From: Candidatus Rifleibacteriota bacterium
Lineage (GTDB): Bacteria > Riflebacteria > Ozemobacteria > Ozemobacterales > Ozemobacteraceae
Direction of reading: 5' to 3'
DNA length: 11,369 nt
Assembly (NCBI GenBank): GCA_022704885.1
Contig: JAKJFO010000050.1
Coordinates: forward strand, 10,476 to 21,844
Of the stretch, positions 1-6,864 are shown piece by piece; position 1 is the first letter of the stretch; the number at the start of each line of letters is the position of its first letter. Both the position numbers and the translations under genes were made by a program. The notes below the pieces were generated by a model that had not been told where the DNA came from, did no database searches, and was given only the letters and a program-made list of their open reading frames with translations.

Positions 1-635
1 AGACGACTTTGCTCAAGCTCATTCTCGGTCTGCTCAAGCCGGTTTCCGGTTCGATCTCGGTGCTGGGTAAACCGCCAGGTCACGCTCAGGCTCAGATCGG
101 CTATGTTCCGCAGTTTTCAAAGTTCGATGCTGGGTTTCCGGTCAAGGTGCTCGATGTCGTTCTGATGGGTTGCCTGCGCCGTTCCTTTTTCTGGGGTCGC
201 TATTCAGACGAGCAGGTCGAGAAGGCCCGTCAGTCGCTGGCTGCCGTTGGTCTGCCGGGTAAAGAAGACCGGGCTTTTGCCGGACTTTCAGGTGGTCAGA
301 AGCAGCGCGCGCTGATTGCCCGCGCCATGGTTTCTGAGCCACGTCTGATTTTGCTCGACGAGCCGACTGCCAGCGTCGATGTTGCCGGCACCGAGCAGTT
401 TTACAAAATGTTCGAAGAGCTTAATCAGCGCTTTACCATATTGATGGTTTCACATGACGTCGGCTTTATTTCAAGCCGTGTCAAGAGCGTGCTGTGTGTG
501 CGTAAAACCCTGCAGATACACCCGGTTTCTGAATTGACCGGTGAAGCTCTGCAGAACATATATGGCGTCGATGTCAGCATCATCAGACATGACCACCGCT
601 GCAGCGACAAGGGGCATATATGTCCGCATTCATAA
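1..635 (+). CDS. Zinc/manganese-type ABC transporter ATP-binding protein (ZnuC/MntB-like), 5' truncated
   Basis: This is the cytoplasmic ATPase subunit of a divalent-metal uptake ABC transporter. The window opens inside the Walker A motif: bases 1-2 finish the lysine codon and bases 3-11 read T-T-L, so the start lies upstream. In order, one sees the Q-loop glutamine in YVPQ (bases 102-113), the ABC signature LSGGQKQR (about 285-308), Walker B LILLDEP (345-365) and the H-loop SHD (450-458). The LKLILGLLKP and GYVPQ context and the FPVKVLDVVLMG segment are typical of the ZnuC/MntB branch. The last 15 residues are rich in His and Cys (HDHRCSDKGHICPHS), as in several zinc/manganese ATPases, and could bind metal. 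The gene overlaps the permease by 16 bases, so the two are almost certainly coupled. Zinc versus manganese cannot be decided, because the solute-binding protein is outside the window. Confidence 0.93.
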   Translation, partial: TTLLKLILGLLKPVSGSISVLGKPPGHAQAQIGYVPQFSKFDAGFPVKVLDVVLMGCLRRSFFWGRYSDEQVEKARQSLAAVGLPGKEDRAFAGLSGGQKQRALIARAMVSEPRLILLDEPTASVDVAGTEQFYKMFEELNQRFTILMVSHDVGFISSRVKSVLCVRKTLQIHPVSELTGEALQNIYGVDVSIIRHDHRCSDKGHICPHS

Positions 636-1495
636 AGGACCTGCTCGAACTTGAATTTCTACAGAACGCATTTATTGCCGGCATTCTGTGCAGTATCGCC
701 AGCGGCGTCGTCGGCACTTATGTTGTTCTTAAACGTATAACCTATATTGCTGCCGCTATTTCGCACTGCATCCTCGGTGGTCTCGGCGCTGCCCGCTATT
801 TTTCGGTAGTCTACGATCTGCCCTGGCTGCGGCCGGTATACGGAGCCATCGTTACCGCAATCGCTTCGGCTTTGTTGATCGGGTTTATCAGTTTGCGCGC
901 CAAAGAGCGCGAAGACACTGTGATCAGCGCTCTATGGGCGGTTGGTATGGCGGTCGGCGTGCTGTTTATATTCAAGACGCCCGGTTATAATGAAGATCTG
1001 ATGAGCTACCTTTTCGGCAATATTCTTATGGTCTCACGCGAAGATCTCTATCTGATCGCCGGTCTCGATCTGCTGGTCATCGGGTTGACCGTTTCGTTTT
1101 ATTATCAGACGGTCGCTGTCTGCTTCGATGAAGAATTCGCACGCACCCGTGGCGTGGCGGTCGAATTCTATTATCTGCTGCTTCTTTGTCTGACTGCTCT
1201 TACAGTCGTGCTGACCGTTTCGGTGGTCGGTATCATCATGGTGATCGCCCTGCTCAGCCTGCCGGTAGCCATCGCCAGCCGTTTTTTCGACAGCGTCTGG
1301 AAAATCATGATCGCGGCCACACTGCTTGGCATGACTTTCACCCTGAGTGGGCTGGCGTTGAGCTATTCGCCGAATCTGCCATCAGGCGCACTTACTATCG
1401 TCATCGCCGGCGCTGCCTACTTTCTGGCTCTTGCCTGGTCGGCATTTTCCCGCCCAACCCTGGCAAAATCAGCTGCCGCCAATACAGACAGTTGA
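620..1495 (+). CDS. ABC-3 family metal transporter permease (ZnuB-like)
   Basis: This is an inner-membrane permease of 291 residues, normal for the ABC-3 (ZnuB/MntC/TroC) family, and the partner of the overlapping ATPase. About eight hydrophobic segments are visible, for example at residues 17-37, 72-92, 100-118, 145-160, 184-210, 228-248 and 255-273. The family segment around SHCILGG (residues 48-54; usually SHA-LPG or similar) follows TYVVLKRITYIAAAI. DEEFARTRGV (170-179) is the cytoplasmic coupling helix that docks on the ATPase, and the C-terminal GALTIVIAGAAYF is also typical. The ATG at 620 has an AAGGGG ribosome-binding site five bases upstream, inside the end of the ATPase gene. A third component, the metal-binding lipoprotein, is not seen downstream, so it must lie upstream of the window or elsewhere. 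The specificity (Zn or Mn) is unresolved. Confidence 0.93.
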   Translation: MSAFIKDLLELEFLQNAFIAGILCSIASGVVGTYVVLKRITYIAAAISHCILGGLGAARYFSVVYDLPWLRPVYGAIVTAIASALLIGFISLRAKEREDTVISALWAVGMAVGVLFIFKTPGYNEDLMSYLFGNILMVSREDLYLIAGLDLLVIGLTVSFYYQTVAVCFDEEFARTRGVAVEFYYLLLLCLTALTVVLTVSVVGIIMVIALLSLPVAIASRFFDSVWKIMIAATLLGMTFTLSGLALSYSPNLPSGALTIVIAGAAYFLALAWSAFSRPTLAKSAAANTDS

Positions 1496-1511
1496 AGACA
1501 GAGGCTTTGTG

Positions 1512-1525
1512 AATTCAATCAGCAG
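1512..1525 (+). repeat. 14-base direct repeat R1, left copy
   Basis: AATTCAATCAGCAG ends 10 bases before the ATG of the exported protein at 1536. The same 14 bases recur exactly at 3255-3268, in the intergenic region beyond the convergent partner gene. One chance match of this length in 11 kb is possible, but its placement beside the 5' end of the first gene is suggestive. Confidence 0.5.
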
Positions 1526-1535
1526 AGGGATAATC

Positions 1536-2276
1536 ATGAGTTTTATTGTGAGACTTGCAAGTGTTTTCATTCTTTCAGTTGTCTGTGTCGGTTCTCTCCG
1601 GGCTGAGCCAACAAGTTTTCCAAGAAAAAAATTTCTCGATTACCGGCTTGTTTACAGCGCGATTTCAGAATTTCACCCGAATGAAATCCCTTATCAGCCC
1701 AGCCCGGAAAATCTGCGAGAACTGGAGTCCAGTCCTGGCAATGACAGTGAAAACCACAACTGCGACTACGTATGGCGGGAATTCGGTGAATTTTTTACGG
1801 TTGCAACCTTCCCCGGTTCCGACATCTATTTGATGATCAGTGATAGTCCCAGTCATCGTGCCAGCGATCCTTTCAGGGTTATTCTCGCGGCGAATGACAA
1901 GAAAAAAGAACTTTATATTTTGAATTGCGCTCACTCAGGATCAGTTTACGACGCGGGTTATAGGATTTCCGAAACGGGCAACTGGCTTTTAACTTTCAGC
2001 ACCGAAGCCGATTTATTCACGGAAAAGCTCCTTCCTTATTGTGTGACTGAATCCTCATTGTCACTCGACCGGGAGTCGCTTGGATTGATCTCTAAGGCTT
2101 TTCAGCCCTTTAAGTCACCAGAATCCGACACTGACGAAGAGTCTGAAAACCAATATCACCTCTATCTTGTTGAAGATCCCGAGTTGATTGAAACGCGTGA
2201 ATGGAAGGGCCTGAAAATAAACATGCTGAAGGATGACCGTCCGGAAAAACTTATGATACCATTGCCACTCAAATGA
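1536..2276 (+). CDS. Exported protein of unknown function (246 aa), possible paralog of the convergent gene at 2409-3194
   Basis: I do not recognise this family. The ATG at 1536 is chosen because GAGGGA lies five bases upstream and the product then begins with a clear signal peptide: a basic residue at 6, the hydrophobic stretch LASVFILSVVCVGS, and a likely signal peptidase I site at LRA|EP (residue 23/24). An in-frame extension upstream to 1431 would overlap the permease and destroy that signal. The mature protein has two cysteines around 76 and 131, a GSVY segment (SGSVY, 134-138), an LDRE motif (177-180) and an acidic stretch near 195-205; it has no further membrane segment. It starts 40 bases after the permease and may be read from that operon, but it looks AT-richer than the transporter genes. 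Several features recur in the same order in the convergent gene at 2409-3194, suggesting distant paralogy. Confidence 0.75.
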   Translation: MSFIVRLASVFILSVVCVGSLRAEPTSFPRKKFLDYRLVYSAISEFHPNEIPYQPSPENLRELESSPGNDSENHNCDYVWREFGEFFTVATFPGSDIYLMISDSPSHRASDPFRVILAANDKKKELYILNCAHSGSVYDAGYRISETGNWLLTFSTEADLFTEKLLPYCVTESSLSLDRESLGLISKAFQPFKSPESDTDEESENQYHLYLVEDPELIETREWKGLKINMLKDDRPEKLMIPLPLK

Positions 2277-2335
2277 AAAATCCAACCGACCAGCAAAGGG
2301 CTCACCGGAAACAGCTGGAAACTTCCATTAGTTTG

Positions 2336-2368
2336 CAGGCAGAAGCCACAAACCAGTTTTTCTGCCTG
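2336..2368. terminator. Hairpin between convergent genes, possible terminator
   Basis: A perfect 9-bp inverted repeat (CAGGCAGAA at 2336-2344, TTCTGCCTG at 2360-2368) encloses a 15-base loop. It lies 59 bases after the stop at 2276 and 40 bases past the stop of the opposite-strand gene. There is no long T-run on either side, so it may be a weak or factor-assisted terminator. Its position between converging genes is the main argument. Confidence 0.35.
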
Positions 2369-2391
2369 TTGAAGCTTGTTGAGAGAGAAGT

Positions 2392-2415
2392 TAAAACTGC
2401 TGACCTGATTATTGC
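2392..2415 (+). repeat. 24-base direct repeat R2, left copy
   Basis: Bases 2392-2415 match 3458-3481 at 22 of 24 positions; the differences are C/T at 2400/3466 and A/G at 2403/3469. The left copy lies downstream of the gene at 1536-2276 and covers the stop codon of the minus-strand gene (2409-2411). A match this long is unlikely by chance in 11 kb. Confidence 0.7.
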
Positions 2416-3194
2416 ACATTTACTTCCTTTTGGGTTTCGGTTACTTGAATTTTCTGCATCTTGAAGATGATTTTCTTATTTTTGCTATCAATAAGAGCGA
2501 TGCATTTTTCGTTTTTTTGTTCGCTGCCTCTTTCGAAGCCTTCGAAACCAAACAACTTTGCATCATGGTCAAAAAATAGACGTTCTTCAAATTTCCTGCC
2601 TGGTATCAAGGTCTTTTGCAGATAATCGCTGGCAAATTTCCATGAATTTTCAAATTCTCTGTCGAATTCCAATTTATTTTCTGCAAGTTTGAACAGAGAT
2701 CTGGTCTCGCCATCTTCCTGTCCGACGCATATTCTTTCCCCAAATGCATCCAGCGCAAATTCTGATAAGTAAACCGATCCCGATTCGGCAAAATACAGTA
2801 CTTTAAAGTCTTCCATGTTTGCATTTTTGAGCATGAGAAAGTCGGCATCATGAGCACCAGCACCGTCATATCCGCCTACTATAAGAATCCAGTCGCCTGC
2901 GAGGCTTTCCCGGTGCATGCGAATATAAGGGGCTTCACCGCTGCCGATATGGAACGGATTGAAATCCATGAGACCAGAATCCAGAAACCAGCAAAGCTTT
3001 TTATAAAGAAAATCTGAAGAATCCTTGTCCTGTTCGATATAAGGAAAACTCTGCGAATATTTTTCGGCGCCTGGCACAACGGAAAATTGATTCTGCGACA
3101 GTAGCGGCTCAGCTTCTGAAACCATAAACAGACAGATTAGAGCACTCAGCAGAATTTCTCTGGCTTTAATTCTATTGCGTATTTTCATAATCAT
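2409..3194 (-). CDS. Exported protein of unknown function (261 aa), convergent with the gene at 1536-2276
   Basis: I do not recognise this family. The start codon at 3194 has AGAAGG (plus-strand 3203-3208) eight bases upstream; a second ATG two codons on, at 3188, is too far from it. The N-terminus is a signal peptide: basic residues 4-12, hydrophobic ILLSALICLFMV, and a probable cleavage site at SEA|EP (28/29). The mature part is soluble, rich in aromatic and acidic residues, with repeated short strand-like blocks (WILIVGGYD, KVLYFAESGSVY, ERLFFDHDAKLFGF), which may suggest a beta-rich fold. SGSVY (138-142) and FDRE (177-180) recur at nearly the same positions in the convergent gene (134-138 and LDRE 177-180), and both mature proteins begin with EP. 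Distant paralogy is an inference from these shared motifs. No convincing promoter was identified. Confidence 0.75.
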   Translation of the reverse strand: MIMKIRNRIKAREILLSALICLFMVSEAEPLLSQNQFSVVPGAEKYSQSFPYIEQDKDSSDFLYKKLCWFLDSGLMDFNPFHIGSGEAPYIRMHRESLAGDWILIVGGYDGAGAHDADFLMLKNANMEDFKVLYFAESGSVYLSEFALDAFGERICVGQEDGETRSLFKLAENKLEFDREFENSWKFASDYLQKTLIPGRKFEERLFFDHDAKLFGFEGFERGSEQKNEKCIALIDSKNKKIIFKMQKIQVTETQKEVNVQ

Positions 3195-3254
3195 TTTCTG
3201 TGCCTTCTCTCATTCGAATGATGCAGGTTAACCCTGTTGGATTACCGACCCGGA

Positions 3255-3268
3255 AATTCAATCAGCAG
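3255..3268 (+). repeat. 14-base direct repeat R1, right copy
   Basis: Exact copy of AATTCAATCAGCAG at 1512-1525, same orientation. Confidence 0.5.
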
Positions 3269-3457
3269 CGCTGTAAGTTGTCTGCCAACTAAATGGGTTC
3301 GTATCCAGATGTCATTTTACCAGAGTTCAATACTAATCACAAAAAGTTGCGCAGTCATTCCCGCCGCCAATGATGACCATTCTTATCGCTTTTCGCCAAT
3401 GAATTCTGGCAAACACCAATAGGTGGCATGTCGCAAATCATCTTTCAGAGGGCAACA

Positions 3458-3481
3458 TAAAACTGTTGGCCTGATTATTGC
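3458..3481 (+). repeat. 24-base direct repeat R2, right copy
   Basis: It matches 2392-2415 at 22 of 24 positions in the same orientation. Its last bases overlap the proposed -35 box of the YacL-like gene, so the repeat may have supplied part of that promoter. Confidence 0.7.
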
Positions 3482-3506
3482 TAATAAACGGGGTTCGTGG
3501 TATCCT
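3478..3506 (+). promoter_or_regulatory. Putative sigma70-type promoter of the PIN/TRAM-CBS/HutP-gltX operon
   Basis: TTGCTA (3478-3483) and TATCCT (3501-3506) are separated by 17 bases, and the -10 box is preceded by TGG, an extended -10 arrangement. Transcription would begin near 3513, just before the GGAG at 3517-3520. Each box matches the consensus at only four of six bases. Confidence 0.35.
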
Positions 3507-3528
3507 CTCAAGCCGTGGAGTTTACCTC

Positions 3529-4605
3529 GTGATTTTTCAACTATTAAGAGCTCTCTTAGTGCTGACTGGCACCATTGTTGGTGTTGCAGTCGGTTACGCT
3601 GTGGCAACCGAATATACCTCCGTTTTCGAGTTTGAAAACCCACATCTGACTCTGGCGGCTCTTCTCGGCTTTATCGGCTATCTTTTCTGCTCTATTGCCG
3701 GACGCGAACTGCATCTGTGGCTCGAAGATCAGCTTGAACACAATAACAGCTACGATCTCGCCTGGGGTGCGCTTGGTCTGCTGCTCGGCCTGATCAGCGC
3801 CAACCTGCTGTTTGTACCGGTATACCTTCTCATGTACAAAGGCTTTGGCGAAGTTCATTTCGATAACAAATATCTCGAAGGTCTGGTGCCGCTGTTCAAT
3901 CTGGTAATACCGCTTGCATTCAGTCTTCTGTTTGCCTATCTTGGCGTCAAGATCATGCTCAGATACCGGCGTTACCAGGCCAAGATCAACACCGACGGCG
4001 TTGCCGCCCGCCACAAGATCATCGATACCAGCGCCATCATCGATGGCCGTTTCGCTGACCTGTTCAGGCTAGGTTTTCTCGAAGGCAACATCATAATCCC
4101 GCGCTTCGTAGTCAGTGAACTGCAGTTTCTCTCTGATTCTTCAGACGAAATCAAACGCAGCAAGGGGCGCAAGGGCCTGACCAGTCTCAACCAGCTCAAA
4201 AGCGAATTCCCCGACCTGATCGTGATTGCCGAAAATGATTATCCCGACATCAACGAGGTCGATGCCAAGCTGGTCAAGCTCGCTTCCGAACTCAAGGCGA
4301 TAATGATCACGCAGGACTACAACCTCAAGAAGGTCGCCGAGCTTGACTGCATCAGTGTTTTGAATGTTAATGATCTCGTGAATGCCCTCAAGCCGATTTT
4401 TGTCAGCGGTGAGGATATCGAAGTTAAAATTGTGAAAAAGGGTAAGGAGCCGTGTCAGGGCGTTGGGTTCTTATCAGATGGCACCATGGTAGTAATAGAG
4501 GATGGCGGAGACCATGTGGGCGAGACGGTTAAAACCACGGTCAGCAACATTTTGCAGACCGGCGCCGGTAGAATGATTTTCTGCCGCATAGGTAACCAGA
4601 AATGA
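3529..4605 (+). CDS. Membrane-anchored PIN/TRAM domain protein, YacL family
   Basis: This 358-residue protein has the YacL layout: N-terminal hydrophobic helices (about residues 5-24, 40-58, 78-100 and 118-140), then a PIN nuclease-like domain and a C-terminal TRAM domain. The PIN acidic residues are visible: D166 in IIDTSAIIDGR, E197 in VVSELQFL, D245 in DAKLVKLA and D263 in ITQDYNL. The TRAM-like part, a predicted RNA-binding beta-barrel, begins near residue 294 (GEDIEVKIVKKGKEP) and runs nearly to the end. The GTG at 3529 is chosen because GGAG lies eight bases upstream and the protein then starts directly with a membrane helix; the in-frame TTG at 3478 has no ribosome-binding site. The family is widespread in Firmicutes and other bacteria, and its substrate is not established. 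It heads a probable operon, ending 28 bases before the CBS/HutP gene. Confidence 0.92.
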   Translation: MIFQLLRALLVLTGTIVGVAVGYAVATEYTSVFEFENPHLTLAALLGFIGYLFCSIAGRELHLWLEDQLEHNNSYDLAWGALGLLLGLISANLLFVPVYLLMYKGFGEVHFDNKYLEGLVPLFNLVIPLAFSLLFAYLGVKIMLRYRRYQAKINTDGVAARHKIIDTSAIIDGRFADLFRLGFLEGNIIIPRFVVSELQFLSDSSDEIKRSKGRKGLTSLNQLKSEFPDLIVIAENDYPDINEVDAKLVKLASELKAIMITQDYNLKKVAELDCISVLNVNDLVNALKPIFVSGEDIEVKIVKKGKEPCQGVGFLSDGTMVVIEDGGDHVGETVKTTVSNILQTGAGRMIFCRIGNQK

Positions 4606-4633
4606 CAGCCCTTTTTGTGAGGAGAAGCAGTAA

Positions 4634-5419
4634 ATGGGTATACGCGTAAAAGAAATAATGGACCGCAATCCGGTCATCGTCGATGCGAGTCAGACCGTGT
4701 TCGGGCTCAGAGAAATGGTAATTCTCAGACAGCCTGAGTGCGTACTGGTTACTGACGCAGAAAAGCGGCTGGTCGGCATCATGACGCCGTCGCATCTCGC
4801 GACGATTCCTGATGTCGATATCGAAGAGAAAGTTACCGCGGTGATGGAAAGCAAGTTCCGCCGGGTCAACTGCAACATGTCGGTGCGCGAAGCCGCTGCC
4901 ATGCTCTCTGCCAGCGAACTCGAAGCGCTGCCGGTCGTCGATAACAACGATGAACTCGTTGGGGTCGTCACCTACAAAGACATCGTCAAGGACCTTGTCG
5001 AAGACCGCGAAGATCAGCTGTTGACGCCTGAGAGCGCGGTTATCTACCTGTCGATGACCAAAGACCCCGAACAGGAAGAATACTGGCTGCAGAAAGTCAG
5101 CAACAAAGGCTATCGCGCTGCGATCACTCAGGTCGGTGCCACGGCTGAAAAGCTGCCGATCAAGCTGCGCGAAGCAACTATCGTCGCGGCCATCGCACGC
5201 TCGGTCATCAAAGAAGATTCGCGTGAGAAATTCTCGGTCAGCAACGCTGTGCGAGATATTTTCAGCCAGCTTTATACAATCAACCCCGGGCTGGGTGGTG
5301 GCTTCAAGGTCGCCATCGTGCGCGGTGAAGGCAGAATCGCGGTAGCCGCTTTCGGTCGCTGCGGCCATGCCCTCTCGAATGGTAACGAACAGATTTTCAT
5401 GGGGAGCAATATCATTTAA
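4634..5419 (+). CDS. Tandem CBS domains fused to a HutP-like domain
   Basis: This 261-residue soluble protein has two parts. Residues 5-60 and 67-122 are a CBS pair, with the characteristic patterns IMDRNPVIVDASQTV...LVTDAEKRLVGIMT and VMESKFRRVNCNMSVREAAAML...LPVVDNNDELVGVVTYKDI; CBS pairs usually bind AMP, ATP or related adenosyl ligands. Residues about 133-261 resemble HutP, the RNA-binding antiterminator of Bacillus histidine-utilisation genes: GYRAAITQVGA, IVAAIARSVIKE and FKVAIVRGEGRIAVAAFG with a terminal NEQIFMGSNII, against HutP's GWKVCLGKVGS, VIAAIETASKKSG, LRFAVLRG...IAVSLYGTIG and GVGINHI. HutP's Mg2+-ligand histidines appear replaced (S203, R207, Q253 by my alignment), so the effector probably differs. 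The ATG has GGAG nine bases upstream. It sits two bases from gltX, where Firmicutes carry ispD-ispF. Its RNA target and function are unknown. Confidence 0.8.
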   Translation: MGIRVKEIMDRNPVIVDASQTVFGLREMVILRQPECVLVTDAEKRLVGIMTPSHLATIPDVDIEEKVTAVMESKFRRVNCNMSVREAAAMLSASELEALPVVDNNDELVGVVTYKDIVKDLVEDREDQLLTPESAVIYLSMTKDPEQEEYWLQKVSNKGYRAAITQVGATAEKLPIKLREATIVAAIARSVIKEDSREKFSVSNAVRDIFSQLYTINPGLGGGFKVAIVRGEGRIAVAAFGRCGHALSNGNEQIFMGSNII

Positions 5420-5421
5420 TC

Positions 5422-6852
5422 ATGTCACAGCAGGTTCGTGTGCGCTTTGCGCCGTCTCCAACCGGTTATCTTCACGTCGGCGGAGCCCGTACGGCTCTCT
5501 TTAACTGGCTTTTTGCCCGCAAAACCGGTGGCACTTTCGTGCTGCGGGTCGAAGATACCGATGTCGAACGGTCAACGCAGGAATCAGTAGACGGCCTGTT
5601 GCGCGACATGAAATGGCTCGGCCTGACCTGGGATGAAGGCCCCGAAGTCGGCGGCCCGCACGGCCCCTACTTTCAGTCGCAGCGCCTCGAAATCTATCAG
5701 AGCTATGCCCGTCGTCTGCTCGATAACGGCGCGGCTTACCCCTGCTTCTGCAAAGAAGAAGAACTCGAAGCCAAACGCCAGAAAGCCGAAGAAGAGCATC
5801 GTTCAGTGCATTACGACGGCACCTGCCGCCGCCTCGACAAAGAAGAGGTCGAGCGCCGCATCGCTGCCGGCGAGCCTTACGTCGTGCGCGTAAAAGTGCC
5901 CGAAAAAGATTATGTTCTCGAAGATCTCGTGCGTGGCCGGGTTGAATGGAAAGCCGAAACGCTTGGCGACTTCATCGTGCTGCGCTCGAGCGGCATGCCG
6001 GTCTATAATTTCTGCGTCGTCGTCGATGACGCCGATATGAAGATTTCGCACGTGGTGAGGGCTGAAGAGCATCTTACCAACACTCATCGCCAGCTGATTC
6101 TTTATGATGCACTGGGTATCAAGCCGCCGACTTTCGCGCATGCTTCGCTGATTCTCGGTGAAGACAAATCGAAGCTGTCAAAGCGGCACGGTGCCACGGC
6201 TGTCGGCCAGTATGCCGAAGACGGTTTTCTGCGCGATGCCATGATCAATTTTCTTGCCCTGCTGGGCTGGAACGAAGGAACCGACCGCGAAATCTACAGC
6301 GTAAAAGAGCTGATCGAAAGCTTTTCGCTCGAACGCATCAGCAAATCACCCGGCGTTTTTGACCATAACAAGCTGATCTGGATGAACGGCCAGCACCTGC
6401 GTGCCATGCCGGTCGACGAACTGCTGCCGATGGTCGTGCCGGTGCTCAAAAAGGCTATGCCCGACGATGCGCGTCTTAACAGCCCTGAGGTTCTGTGCAA
6501 GCTGGTCGAGCTGATTCAGGTCAAGATGAACACGCTCAAAGATGCCGTTCCGGTGGCCGAATCGATTCTGCGTGCCGGCCCGCCGGCCGACGAAGAGGCG
6601 GCAACCATGGTCTCGACCGAAAAGTCGAAAAACCTGTTCGCGGCCCTGGCCAAAGAATTCGCGACCTGCGAATGGGTTAAAGACGGCTACAACGCCGCCA
6701 TCAAAGCCGCCGGTAAAACCGCCGACGCCAAAGGCAAAGACCTCTTTATGCCGATCCGCGCCAAGATCACCGGTTCCTGCCACGGCCCGGAGCTCGTCGG
6801 CATTCTTGACGTGCTCGGCCGCGACGAAGTCATCAACCGCCTCAACAGCTGA
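5422..6852 (+). CDS. gltX: Glutamate--tRNA ligase (class I GluRS)
   Basis: Glutamyl-tRNA synthetase charges tRNA-Glu (and, in non-discriminating forms, tRNA-Gln) with glutamate in the cytoplasm. At 476 residues it has the normal bacterial length. The HIGH-type motif is PSPTGYLHVGGARTALFNWL (HVGG at residues 18-21), and KLSKRHG (251-257) is the KMSKS loop. VRVEDTD-like LRVEDTDVERS, VYNFCVVVDDADMKISHVVRAEEH and the C-terminal anticodon-binding helical region are all present. The zinc-site positions of the E. coli enzyme read C108, C110, C135 and R137 here, so the fourth ligand (His in E. coli) is missing and zinc binding is doubtful. The ATG lies two bases after the TAA of the CBS/HutP gene; the nearest GGGGAG is 15 bases away, so translation is probably coupled. 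Whether it is discriminating cannot be judged here. Confidence 0.98.
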   Translation: MSQQVRVRFAPSPTGYLHVGGARTALFNWLFARKTGGTFVLRVEDTDVERSTQESVDGLLRDMKWLGLTWDEGPEVGGPHGPYFQSQRLEIYQSYARRLLDNGAAYPCFCKEEELEAKRQKAEEEHRSVHYDGTCRRLDKEEVERRIAAGEPYVVRVKVPEKDYVLEDLVRGRVEWKAETLGDFIVLRSSGMPVYNFCVVVDDADMKISHVVRAEEHLTNTHRQLILYDALGIKPPTFAHASLILGEDKSKLSKRHGATAVGQYAEDGFLRDAMINFLALLGWNEGTDREIYSVKELIESFSLERISKSPGVFDHNKLIWMNGQHLRAMPVDELLPMVVPVLKKAMPDDARLNSPEVLCKLVELIQVKMNTLKDAVPVAESILRAGPPADEEAATMVSTEKSKNLFAALAKEFATCEWVKDGYNAAIKAAGKTADAKGKDLFMPIRAKITGSCHGPELVGILDVLGRDEVINRLNS

Positions 6853-6864
6853 CTGTTGGCCCGC

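Larger units (their letters stand above)
3195..3528. other. 334-bp divergent intergenic region, possible remnant of a duplicated module
   Basis: This gap between the minus-strand exported protein and the YacL-like gene has no ORF that I believe is coding. It holds the minus-strand ribosome-binding site (3203-3208), a perfect 10-bp palindrome CATTCGAATG (3211-3220), second copies of R1 (3255-3268) and R2 (3458-3481), and a promoter for the downstream gene (3478-3506). R1 and R2 occur here in the same order and orientation as they do around the gene at 1536-2276, but 189 rather than 866 bases apart. That is consistent with an internally deleted copy of that gene and its flanks. I could not align the interior convincingly by eye. 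Confidence 0.5.

Noticed and set aside
1431..1535. N-terminal extension of the exported protein gene back to 1431
   Set aside because: It overlaps the permease, has no ribosome-binding site and would bury the signal peptide that starts at 1536.
2273..2464. 63-codon reading frame beginning in the stop of the exported protein (ATGA overlap)
   Set aside because: It has no ribosome-binding site, contains the convergent hairpin, and overlaps the 3' end of a better-supported gene on the other strand.
3237..3422. 61-codon plus-strand reading frame in the intergenic region
   Set aside because: No ribosome-binding site, unusual composition, and it includes repeat R1; more likely non-coding or a decayed remnant.
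3478..3528. Upstream TTG start for the PIN/TRAM protein
   Set aside because: It has no Shine-Dalgarno and lies within the proposed promoter, whereas the GTG at 3529 has GGAG at the right distance and begins with a membrane helix.
4541..5368. Long minus-strand reading frame (275 codons) opposite the CBS-HutP gene
   Set aside because: It is the antisense shadow of a gene with clear domains on the plus strand; the product is rich in Asp, Arg and Phe with no recognisable motifs.
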